Source of the DNA: Hyphomicrobium sp.
GTDB lineage: Bacteria > Pseudomonadota > Alphaproteobacteria > Rhizobiales > Hyphomicrobiaceae
Direction of reading: 5' to 3'
Length of the DNA stretch: 10,119 nt
Assembly (NCBI GenBank): GCA_025927515.1
Contig: JAICLG010000104.1
Coordinates: forward strand, 1 to 10,119
The position numbers and the translations under genes are program-made. Shown one piece after another: positions 1 to 6,193 of this stretch (position 1 is the stretch's first letter; every line of letters begins with the position of its first letter). Under the pieces are notes generated by a model. It saw nothing but the letters and a program-made list of their open reading frames with translations, ran no database searches and was not told where the DNA came from.

Positions 1-267
1 CTCGCGAGGTTCTTCTTCCGTCACGACATAGATAATGTGAGGGCGCTGCGCCAACGGTAGAGCCCGAATCTTGCTGATGAATTCGATACTGTTCGCATCA
101 GGCATTCGCCAATCGACAAGAATGTAATCGGGAGACTCCAGGCTTAACCGCTCCATCGCAGCGACCGGGCCATCCGCTTCGCTGACACGGAATCCAAGGC
201 TCTCGAAAATAAGCCGTGTGAACTTCCTGATAATTTCGGAATCATCGACGACGAAGCAATGCTGCAT
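1..267 (-). CDS. Stand-alone CheY-like response regulator receiver (partial, C-terminus cut by window edge)
   Basis: I translated the reverse strand from the ATG at 265-267; 89 residues are visible before the window ends. An in-frame TAA lies two codons upstream, so this is the first possible ATG. The sequence shows a receiver fold: the acidic pair D8-D9 after the first strand (FVVDDSE), the likely phospho-acceptor D52 in ILVDWRMPD, and the switch threonine T83 in YVVTEEEP. There is no obvious Shine-Dalgarno before the ATG. It lies 147 bp downstream of chpT on the same strand, with a perfect CtrA box in the gap, so it may have its own CtrA-linked promoter. Known ChpT targets are CtrA and CpdR; whether this receiver is another is inference. 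The sequence does not resemble CpdR closely. Whether an output domain follows cannot be seen. Confidence 0.9.
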   Translation of the reverse strand, partial: MQHCFVVDDSEIIRKFTRLIFESLGFRVSEADGPVAAMERLSLESPDYILVDWRMPDANSIEFISKIRALPLAQRPHIIYVVTEEEPRE

Positions 268-330
268 GTTTTATATGTCTCGGGCAGGCGCTGGCCAAGT
301 CGAACGCGTAGAACCGAAGGCAACTTGAGA

Positions 331-345
331 CCTTGCACAGCAAGG
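331..345. repeat. Perfect inverted repeat next to CtrA box
   Basis: CCTTGC-ACA-GCAAGG has 6-bp perfect arms and a 3-nt centre. It lies one base from the CtrA box and 64 bp upstream of the receiver's ATG. It could be a second operator, or a hairpin in the 5' leader of the receiver transcript. No regulator is assigned. Confidence 0.45.
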
Positions 346-346
346 C

Positions 347-361
347 TTAATTCGCCGTTAA
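347..361 (-). promoter_or_regulatory. CtrA binding box (TTAA-N7-TTAA)
   Basis: The plus strand reads TTAATTCGCCGTTAA, an exact match to the CtrA full-site pattern TTAA-N7-TTAA known from Caulobacter and other alphaproteobacteria. It sits 80-94 bp upstream of the minus-strand response regulator and just after the chpT stop, so it most likely serves the receiver gene. Its place in the chpT locus makes chance less likely, although TTAA-N7-TTAA can occur by chance. Confidence 0.6.
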
Positions 362-414
362 GCTCTAAGGCAATGTTCAGGCACAGCGACCGATGTCTAT
401 CGATGTGTAAGGGC

Positions 415-1062
415 TCAGGTCGCGGGCTTGGCGACGAGAAGGATGTCGGCGCCATCCTTCAAGATTTCGAGGCGCATGCCGGCCGGCGGCGCAATGCGCC
501 ACGTGTAATAGGCCTGTATGGACATCGCATCGAGGGGCAGCGGCTTGCCGGCCACGAAATCGGTCAAGTACTGAGGAGGCCGCGCGGCCGTTCCCTTGCA
601 GCGGATGAGATAACTGGGCTGTTCGAACGAGCCGGCGATTGAGACATCGATCTCGCCGCCGCGCGGAAGCGCCGTCACCGCGGACGCAATCAGATTGAGC
701 AGGAGCTTCACCTTGTCCTTGGCGACGAAGCCCGGCGCACCACGCCACGTCAGCTTGTGTTTGCCTTGGGTGATCTTGACGAAGCCATGCGAGATTTTCT
801 CGGCCGTGCTGAGGTCGATCATGGCACCAGCCGAACCGGCGGCACCAAAGGCGAAGCGCGCGAACTCAAGTCGCGCAGAAGCCTGCTCGGTCACGTTGCG
901 GATGACGTTCAGCGCATAGCTTTTGGCCTGGATATCGTCGTCTTCGTCGAGAATTTCCAAGCCATTGAAGATGGCGCCGACGGGATTGATGATGTCGTGG
1001 CAAATACGGCTCGAGATCAGTGCCGCGAGTTCGAGATCGGTCGGCGGAACGCGCTGGTCCAT
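415..1062 (-). CDS. chpT: Histidine phosphotransferase ChpT
   Basis: This is a 215-residue protein of the ChpT family. In characterised alphaproteobacteria, ChpT relays phosphate from the hybrid kinase CckA to the receivers of CtrA and CpdR, controlling the cell cycle in the cytoplasm. The N-terminal dimerisation helices carry the signature SSRICHDIINPVGAIFNGLE, with H22 as the predicted phospho-acceptor. A degenerate HATPase-like C-terminal domain follows, including KLLLNLIASAVTALPRGG (about 119-136). I chose the ATG at 1060-1062 because the family starts shortly before this motif and AAAGGG precedes the ATG by about 7 nt. The frame stays open upstream to an ATG at 1263 (67 more codons), but that extension shows no recognisable domain. 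It is divergent from cysQ and upstream of a single-domain receiver on the same strand. Confidence 0.92.
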   Translation of the reverse strand: MDQRVPPTDLELAALISSRICHDIINPVGAIFNGLEILDEDDDIQAKSYALNVIRNVTEQASARLEFARFAFGAAGSAGAMIDLSTAEKISHGFVKITQGKHKLTWRGAPGFVAKDKVKLLLNLIASAVTALPRGGEIDVSIAGSFEQPSYLIRCKGTAARPPQYLTDFVAGKPLPLDAMSIQAYYTWRIAPPAGMRLEILKDGADILLVAKPAT

Positions 1063-1346
1063 TACGTACCCTTTTTTCGTTGCCCGGTGTCGTAAGCAGT
1101 CACTGCTCAAGCGCGACAGCGCGACGCGAGCCGAACGGGCAGCTTGCGATATCTTCTCTTGCTCTGATACATGCGCCGGATTGCGATTGCCAAGTCCTGC
1201 GGCCAAAGGGGTCTGTTGGGCCGGATTTTCCTTGAAGACGTGAGTCTTACGCGCCACGGTCATGCCCGTGCCCCGGGATGTATGTTGGAAAAGTCGTAAT
1301 CGACGGTTGTTGCAGGCTGATTCGGATTGGAGCCGAGGCTCAAACG
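1063..1346. other. Divergent chpT/cysQ intergenic region
   Basis: This 284-bp gap must hold the promoters of both chpT (leftward) and cysQ (rightward). I see a 13-bp inverted repeat at 1095-1107 and one GANTC site (GATTC, 1319-1323) shortly before cysQ. I cannot identify a convincing -35/-10 pair on either strand. An in-frame extension of chpT is open through 1263 but is probably not translated. Confidence 0.4.
1095..1107. repeat. Short inverted repeat upstream of chpT
   Basis: AGCAGT-C-ACTGCT is a perfect 6-bp-arm palindrome, 33-45 bp upstream of the chpT start. It could be an operator in the chpT promoter. A motif this short could also arise by chance. Confidence 0.3.
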
Positions 1347-2204
1347 ATGCCATCGATCGATGCCAATGATTTCGACGCCTTGGTTGCGGCGCTGCTCCCG
1401 GCCTTGCGAGAGGCGGGGCGTCTCGAGATGGCGCACTTCCATCGCGGTGTCGAGATCGAGAAGAAAGCGGACCGATCGCCCGTCACAGTCGCCGATCGCG
1501 AAGCCGAGGCGGTGCTGCTCTCGGCGCTCGCCGGGATTGCGCCGGATGTTCCCGCCGTCGCTGAAGAGCAGATTTCGGGCGGCGGCGCGTGCGAGTACGC
1601 GTTTCGCTTCTTCCTCGTGGATGCGCTCGACGGCACCCGGCTTTTTATTCGCGGCAAGCCGGAGTTTTCCATCAACATCGGTCTGGTCGAAGACGGCCGG
1701 GCCCGCTTCGGGCTGATTTTCCTGCCGCCGTCGGAGCGCTTGTTCGTAACGCGATCGGACGGGCGGGCGTACGAGGCACGTTTGCCGCTTTCAGGCGCGG
1801 AGCCGCTCGGAAATATCGCGTTCAAACGGATCGTGACGCGTGCTCCAGATCGCTCCGCCCTGGTCGCGTTCAATAGCAGGGGAACGGGCAGCGCCAGTGC
1901 CGGGCTTCTCGCGGCGCTCAATGTTGCCGATGCGCGGCCTCTCGGCTCGGCGATGAAATTCTGCCTGATCGCGGCAGGGGAGGGCGATCTCTATGCGCGC
2001 TTCGGGGAAACGTACGAGTGGGATACAGCAGCGGGGCAGGCTATCCTTGAGGCGGCGGGCGGTTCAGTGACGACGCCGTCTGGTGAGCCGCTGACCTATG
2101 GTCATTACCAGCGGGGCTTTCGCAATCCGCACTTCGTGGCGTGGGGCCGCCAGCCGCTATGGCGGGCAGGCGAAAACGATGGCCAGTCCTTGCCAGGGGC
2201 ATAG
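1347..2204 (+). CDS. cysQ: 3'(2'),5'-bisphosphate nucleotidase CysQ (inositol monophosphatase superfamily)
   Basis: This 285-residue protein belongs to the metal-dependent inositol monophosphatase superfamily. CysQ removes the 3'-phosphate of PAP (3'-phosphoadenosine 5'-phosphate), and of PAPS, during sulfate assimilation, keeping PAP from accumulating. Visible metal-site elements are EE73-74 (PAVAEEQ), D92-x-x-D95-G-T (VDALDGTRLFI, where the family usually has DPLDGTKEFI) and D226 in EWDTAAGQAILEAAGG. The block LGSAMKFCLIAAGEGDLYAR (199-218) is typical of CysQ rather than SuhB-type inositol phosphatases. I chose the ATG at 1347, preceded by GGAG and GAGG at 8-16 nt, over an in-frame codon at 1278. 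It is divergent from chpT and does not depend on it functionally. Substrate preference cannot be fixed from sequence alone. Confidence 0.88.
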   Translation: MPSIDANDFDALVAALLPALREAGRLEMAHFHRGVEIEKKADRSPVTVADREAEAVLLSALAGIAPDVPAVAEEQISGGGACEYAFRFFLVDALDGTRLFIRGKPEFSINIGLVEDGRARFGLIFLPPSERLFVTRSDGRAYEARLPLSGAEPLGNIAFKRIVTRAPDRSALVAFNSRGTGSASAGLLAALNVADARPLGSAMKFCLIAAGEGDLYARFGETYEWDTAAGQAILEAAGGSVTTPSGEPLTYGHYQRGFRNPHFVAWGRQPLWRAGENDGQSLPGA

Positions 2205-2342
2205 ACAACGCGGGTTGGCCATACTTTAGCAACAGAATCCGACGAATCTGCATCAGGTGCTTCGCTGGGGGTTGCAAGCGGAGTCTGCCAGCCATACCGA
2301 GGGCGAACCAGCGCGCGTTCGACTTAAAACGGGGTCACAGGG
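2205..2342 (+). promoter_or_regulatory. Upstream region of the DUF1134 gene with two GANTC sites and a TTAA half-site
   Basis: GAATC occurs at 2235-2239 and 2244-2248, nine bases apart. These match the CcrM methylation motif GANTC that marks cell-cycle promoters in alphaproteobacteria. One TTAA half-site (CGACTTAAAAC) lies about 20 bp before the start codon. There is no full CtrA box and no clear -35/-10 pair. Confidence 0.35.
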
Positions 2343-3308
2343 ATGAGCCGCGTCTTCCAGACGACGTTGCATAAAATTCTGGCGCCGGGCCGCATAACTG
2401 CGGTTCTCCTAGCGCTGCCGCTTGTCGTCTGTCTGTCCTTGGCGGGGTCCGATGCGGGCGCGGTCGATGATGCTTATCGTCCTCCGTCCGATGGCTATGC
2501 GGGCCAAAGCGGCGCCGACAGCTATCGTCCCGGGCCGGCTTCCAACGCGTATCAGCCGGCGGGTGGCGGATCGGGTGGTGCGTACCAGCCTCCGCAGGGT
2601 GGTGCGGGTGATGCTTATGAGCCGCCGAGCCGCGGTTATGGCGACAGCTACCAGGCAAGCCCGAACGGCGGGAACGACGGCTATGGCGCTTACAACGGCC
2701 AGAGCGAGGGCGGTGGCGGCTCGACCGGGTACGGCGAGCCCTATCATCCGCCGCAGAACAGCGCGAGCCGCGATGAGCATTATCAGGCTGGACCGCCGTT
2801 GCCTTACGATGATGGGCCGCCGCACGGCACGTATTCGGAAGGTGAGATCGTTCGTGCTGGCAACAACTTCTTCGGAAAAGTCAGCGGCGGGCTCGCGTCA
2901 GCGGTCGAATGGGCGTTCCAAAAATGCGGAAGGCCGAACGGCTATATCCTGGGACAGGACGCAGGCGGCGCATTCGTCGCCGGCTTGGCATATGGCGAGG
3001 GCAGGCTCTACACGAAGGATGCCGGCAGTTTCAAGGTCTACTGGCAAGGTCCCTCGGTCGGATACGATTTTGGCGCCGATGGTTCGAAGGTCATGACTCT
3101 CGTCTACAACCTTCGCGATCCGTCGGATATTTACGATCGGTTTGGGGGCATCGAGGGCTCCGCATATCTGATTGGTGGTGTCAGTGTGCAACTGCAAAAG
3201 GCAGGACATGTCACACTCGCGCCAATTCGGGCTGGTGTCGGGCTGCGGCTCGGTGCCAACGTTGGATATTCGAAGTATACTCGTTACCCGACATGGAATC
3301 CGTTCTGA
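2343..3308 (+). CDS. eipA: DUF1134 / EipA-type periplasmic envelope protein with Tyr-Pro-Gly repeat linker
   Basis: This 321-residue protein is predicted to be exported. Residues 1-40 form a signal peptide: a basic start, a hydrophobic core (about 19-35) and an AGA-VDD cleavage site. Residues 41-165 are low-complexity, rich in Gly, Pro, Tyr and Ser, with degenerate repeats such as DAYRPP, NAYQP, GAYQPP, DAYEPP and EPYHPP. Residues about 166-321 match the DUF1134 domain (GEIVRAGNNFFGKVSGGLAS, WAFQKCGRPNGY, then IYDRFGGIEGSAYLIGG near the end). In Brucella abortus the DUF1134 protein EipA is a small periplasmic beta-barrel needed for envelope integrity, and its gene is CtrA-controlled; I apply that role here by family. 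The long linker is, to my knowledge, not usual for the family. The start has GGGG about 9 nt upstream. The coiled-coil gene follows closely. Confidence 0.88.
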   Translation: MSRVFQTTLHKILAPGRITAVLLALPLVVCLSLAGSDAGAVDDAYRPPSDGYAGQSGADSYRPGPASNAYQPAGGGSGGAYQPPQGGAGDAYEPPSRGYGDSYQASPNGGNDGYGAYNGQSEGGGGSTGYGEPYHPPQNSASRDEHYQAGPPLPYDDGPPHGTYSEGEIVRAGNNFFGKVSGGLASAVEWAFQKCGRPNGYILGQDAGGAFVAGLAYGEGRLYTKDAGSFKVYWQGPSVGYDFGADGSKVMTLVYNLRDPSDIYDRFGGIEGSAYLIGGVSVQLQKAGHVTLAPIRAGVGLRLGANVGYSKYTRYPTWNPF

Positions 3309-3339
3309 CCGTTGACGTCGCTCGCGGGTTCCATACTGA

Positions 3340-3361
3340 GAAATCCGGAAGGGCGGATTTC
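3340..3361 (+). other. Hairpin between the DUF1134 gene and the coiled-coil gene
   Basis: GAAATCCG (3340-3347) and CGGATTTC (3354-3361) form a perfect 8-bp stem with the loop GAAGGG. There is no T-run after it, so it is not an intrinsic terminator. The only Shine-Dalgarno-like bases before the GTG at 3372 (GGAAGGGCGGA) lie in the loop and stem. It may tune translation of the downstream gene or mark an RNA processing point; this is inference. Confidence 0.45.
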
Positions 3362-3371
3362 CCACAATCAC

Positions 3372-4847
3372 GTGAACTCAGCGCGTGGCGCCGGCCGCGT
3401 CGCCGACCAGCTCAGGATCTGTTGTTTGATCACCCTCTATGCCGCGATGCTGGTGATGCTGGGCTTCCTGTTCGCGGCCTTGATCGTGATCGTATTGTTG
3501 CCGGCTTACCGGCATCGCATCGAACGGTTTACGACAGAGGCGCTGAAGCGCTCGTTGCCACTGACCGAAGAGGAAATTCGCGCCGACAAAGATCGCCTGC
3601 GCGCCGATTTCGCGATGGAAGTGCACAAGCTGGATCGCAAGCTTGAGGACGCGAGCCTTTCGGCTGCGCGTCAAAGCGTCGAAATCAATCGTCGCGATGC
3701 CAAGATCCAGGAACTGACGCAAGCGCTCGCCGACAATAAGATGAGCGTAGACGAGCACGAAAATGCGCGCCGCGTTCTCGAGCAGGCCATTCTCGACCGT
3801 CTGCCGAAGGTCGAGCAGCGCCTCGCGGAAACGCGAAAATTGCTGGCGGCGCGTGATCGCGAGATCCGGAGCTTGCTGGCGACGAGCGCGAAACAGGCCG
3901 CCGCCCTCGAAGAGGCGGGGCAGATCAATGCGCAGCGGGAGAAAGAATTCGCGAAATTGCGAACGACCATCGATGCGCGGAGCTGGCGCAATCGCATCGC
4001 ACGCGCCGATGAACGTGCCGACGGCAACGTCGCGCTGAAGGCGGAACTGGAACTTCTGCGCGCCCAAAACCGGGAGCAAACCGATCTCATTGAGCGGCTG
4101 CAAAAAGGTGAAGGCAACGCCAAATCGCTGGCGGAGGACGAGGCGCGGGCTGCTGAAATCAAGCGACTGACGCTGGCGCTGGCCAAGGTCGAGGCCGAAC
4201 TCGCAACGCTGAAGGCGAGCGATGGCGGCAACGACGCGGAGCGGATGGCGATCGAGGATCGGCTGGCGGACTTGCAAGCAGCGAGCGACGCCAAATCGAC
4301 GGAAATCGCCAAGCTCAGAGCGGCTCTTAAAACGTACGAGGAAAACGCGACTGAAGCTTCAGGGATCGTGCACAAGGCAGATCTCAGCGCCGTTCAGGTC
4401 GAGGTCGAGGAACAACGCCGTATCATTGCGTCGCTCCGTGCGGAGATCGCGGCGGGCCAGGAGCGTCTCTCGCGGCAGGCTCTGCACTTCAACGACGAGT
4501 TGCGGCGCATCGAGGTGCAGCGACCCGGCGACGCGGATGCCGATGTTCCGGTTCGAAAACCGCTCACCGAGCGCATCACGGCTCCGCGCTCCGTGCAGTC
4601 GCCGGATCATCACGCCGTGAGCGCGAGCAGCGAGCCGGATGCATCGCGCGACGCGCGTCCGCCGTATCTGCGCGCTCTCAATGGAAATAAGGTGGTTGCT
4701 GGCGACGGTCAGGTTCCACATGAGGAAACGGATCAGCCGCCGCCCCTGCCCACGAATGATGCGGGAAAAGGGGCGAGTTTCTCCCAGCCTTCCGTTGCAC
4801 GTCGTGCGCGTCTGATCGAACGTATCAGCGGGCTCGACAAGCGTTAA
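3372..4847 (+). CDS. Membrane-anchored coiled-coil protein of unknown function
   Basis: I do not recognise a named family. From the GTG at 3372 the product is 491 residues. A single strong transmembrane segment lies at about 18-44 (LITLYAAMLVMLGFLFAALI then VIVLLP). It is followed by a basic stretch (YRHRIERF) and the block RSLPLTEEEIRADKDRLRAD (about 60-79), which I recall from similar alphaproteobacterial proteins. Residues about 75-385 are long Glu/Lys/Arg/Ala-rich heptad-like helices, so an extended coiled coil is expected. The tail (about 386-491) is Pro/Asp/Ser-rich and probably disordered, ending in a basic helix (VARRARLIERISGLDKR). The frame is also open to a TTG at 3312, which has no Shine-Dalgarno; that form adds 20 residues. 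The short gap after the DUF1134 gene suggests co-transcription and a role in envelope organisation, but function is unknown. Confidence 0.8.
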   Translation: MNSARGAGRVADQLRICCLITLYAAMLVMLGFLFAALIVIVLLPAYRHRIERFTTEALKRSLPLTEEEIRADKDRLRADFAMEVHKLDRKLEDASLSAARQSVEINRRDAKIQELTQALADNKMSVDEHENARRVLEQAILDRLPKVEQRLAETRKLLAARDREIRSLLATSAKQAAALEEAGQINAQREKEFAKLRTTIDARSWRNRIARADERADGNVALKAELELLRAQNREQTDLIERLQKGEGNAKSLAEDEARAAEIKRLTLALAKVEAELATLKASDGGNDAERMAIEDRLADLQAASDAKSTEIAKLRAALKTYEENATEASGIVHKADLSAVQVEVEEQRRIIASLRAEIAAGQERLSRQALHFNDELRRIEVQRPGDADADVPVRKPLTERITAPRSVQSPDHHAVSASSEPDASRDARPPYLRALNGNKVVAGDGQVPHEETDQPPPLPTNDAGKGASFSQPSVARRARLIERISGLDKR

Positions 4848-4867
4848 AACGCCGCGGTGAGGCGTTT
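4847..4867 (+). terminator. Weak stem-loop just after the coiled-coil gene
   Basis: AAACGCC (4847-4853) and GGCGTTT (4861-4867) form a 7-bp stem with a 7-nt loop, starting at the last base of the stop codon. Only three Ts end the right arm and no longer T-run follows. It may act as a weak terminator or a 3'-end stabiliser. Confidence 0.4.
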
Positions 4868-5015
4868 CATGGCGCGCGCATTCACGAGCCCCGCAAAATG
4901 GAACCTGACGAAATCGCACCCTTTTGCGAACGGCCTCGTCATCTTAAGTTATCGGTTAGGGTTTTGAGTGCACGCAACGCGTGCGCTTCGGACACCTCAG
5001 CGTTGGGTGCAGTAC

Positions 5016-6002
5016 ATGACTGACGACCGTTCTCATGATAACGATTGCACGCACTCGGTGGGGCGAACCGAGACGCACGCTCACGGCCATGGGGGACATG
5101 GGCATAGTCACGCGCCGAAGGATTTCGGATTTGCGTTCGCGGCCGGCACGGCGGCCAACATCGTATTCATTCTGATCGAGGCGATTGCCGGCTTTTTTGC
5201 CAACTCGATGGCGCTTATTGCGGACGCCGGGCACAACCTAAGCGACGTTCTCGGACTGCTTCTGGCGTGGGGTGCGAGCGTCCTTCTCAAACGGCGTCCG
5301 ACGCTTCAGTACACGTATGGCTTCGGATCTTCGACCATCCTGGCCGCACTCGCCAACGCCGTGCTGCTGCTCGTTGCCGTGGGTGCTATCGCCTGGGAAG
5401 CGGTGCAACGATTGGGAACCGCTCCTCATGTCGCGGGCGGCACCGTCATCATCGTCGCGGCGATCGGGATTGTCATTAACGGTGGCACGGCTCTGCTGTT
5501 TGCCTCCGGCCGGCATCGCGATGTCAATATCCGCGGCGCCTATCTGCATATGGCGGCCGATGCCGCGATTTCCTTCGGCGTCGTTCTGACCGGTTTTGTC
5601 ATGCTGTTCACCGACTGGAGCTGGCTTGACCCGCTCGTCAGCCTTGTGATCGCGGCGATCATCGTCTGGGGAACCTGGGGTCTGCTACGGGATACGTTGC
5701 GCCTTGCACTCCACGGCGTGCCCTCCGGGATCAGCGTCGTCCGCGTCCGAAACAGGCTAGCCGCTTTGCCCGGTGTTACAGACGTCCACGATCTGCACAT
5801 TTGGCCGATGAGCACGACGGACACGGCGTTAACCTGTCATCTCGTGATGCCAGGCGGGCACCCCGGGGACGAGTTCATTTTCGATGCGACGCAGATGCTG
5901 CACGAGGAATTCGAAATCCGTCACACTACGTTGCAATTCGAGGTCGGGCCGTCGGCGCCCTGTGGGCTGGAACAGGACTGCCTGATCGGCCGAAGATTCT
6001 GA
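5016..6002 (+). CDS. Cation diffusion facilitator (CDF) efflux transporter, zinc type (CzcD/ZitB-like)
   Basis: This 328-residue inner-membrane protein exports divalent metal, probably Zn2+ (possibly Co2+ or Cd2+), in exchange for protons. The cytoplasmic N-terminus is His-rich (HAHGHGGHGHSH, 21-32), typical of zinc-type CDFs. About six transmembrane helices fill residues 38-226. The metal site shows the pattern H73-x3-D77 in helix 2 (ADAGHNLSDV) and H178-x3-D182 in helix 5 (LHMAADA), as in CzcD/ZitB rather than the all-Asp manganese-type sites. The C-terminal cytoplasmic domain carries VTDVHDLHIWPMS (254-266) and a CGLEQDC pair of cysteines near the end. I chose the ATG at 5016. An in-frame GTG at 4968, with TTAGGG upstream, would add 16 residues and is a real alternative. 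No metal-sensing regulator is adjacent. Confidence 0.92.
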   Translation: MTDDRSHDNDCTHSVGRTETHAHGHGGHGHSHAPKDFGFAFAAGTAANIVFILIEAIAGFFANSMALIADAGHNLSDVLGLLLAWGASVLLKRRPTLQYTYGFGSSTILAALANAVLLLVAVGAIAWEAVQRLGTAPHVAGGTVIIVAAIGIVINGGTALLFASGRHRDVNIRGAYLHMAADAAISFGVVLTGFVMLFTDWSWLDPLVSLVIAAIIVWGTWGLLRDTLRLALHGVPSGISVVRVRNRLAALPGVTDVHDLHIWPMSTTDTALTCHLVMPGGHPGDEFIFDATQMLHEEFEIRHTTLQFEVGPSAPCGLEQDCLIGRRF

Positions 6003-6193
6003 TCTGGGAACCCTGATCCGCTGTGTGCGTATTATGGTGTCGGGACGTTCCCTATAGACAATCAATTCGGACTGGATCAAAATGCTCAATGCAAATATAT
6101 TGCATTAGGCATGTTGAATTATCGTTCTAAGTCCGATGTTCCAGTTTCGTAAAACATAACTTCCAAGAGGACTATCCCCGGCGGGTCCGGATT
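6003..6193. promoter_or_regulatory. AT-rich upstream region of the Crp/Fnr regulator
   Basis: This 191-bp stretch is noticeably more AT-rich than its surroundings and contains the 19-bp palindrome described separately. GGAAC (6007-6011), followed after 16 nt by CGTA (6028-6031), is one mismatch from the EcfG-type general stress promoter pattern GGAAC-N16/17-CGTT. I see no TTGAT-N4-ATCAA FNR/FixK box. Confidence 0.35.
6088..6106. promoter_or_regulatory. 19-bp perfect palindrome, possible operator
   Basis: AATGCAA-ATATA-TTGCATT has perfect 7-bp arms around a 5-nt AT centre, 88-106 bp upstream of the Crp/Fnr gene start. The size and the TGCAA...TTGCA arms recall Fur/Mur-family boxes of alphaproteobacteria, as far as I remember them. 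It could instead be an autoregulatory site of the adjacent Crp/Fnr protein, although it does not match the FNR or CRP consensus. Confidence 0.5.

Noticed and set aside
1063..1353. Longer chpT reading frame to 1353
   Set aside because: The family begins just before the SSRICHD motif, and the ATG at 1062 has a proper Shine-Dalgarno. The upstream part shows no domain.
2470..2760. Repeats in the DUF1134 gene as a possible CRISPR or DNA satellite
   Set aside because: Units are in frame, degenerate at DNA level and conserved only at protein level (Tyr-Pro motifs). There are no fixed spacers.
2422..3096. Overlapping plus-strand frame within the DUF1134 gene
   Set aside because: Arg-rich out-of-frame translation with no domain. 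The DUF1134 frame explains the region.
3671..4375. Long minus-strand open frame inside the coiled-coil gene
   Set aside because: Ser/Arg/Ala-rich composition typical of the antisense of a GC-rich coiled-coil gene. The plus-strand frame has a membrane anchor and heptad pattern.
4944..4958. CtrA-like box upstream of the CDF gene (TTAA-N7-GTTA)
   Set aside because: The second half-site matches TTAA poorly and there is no reason to expect CtrA control of this gene.
6060..6081. FNR/FixK box upstream of the Crp/Fnr gene
   Set aside because: Only one half (GATCAA) is present; the other arm (TTCGG) does not match.
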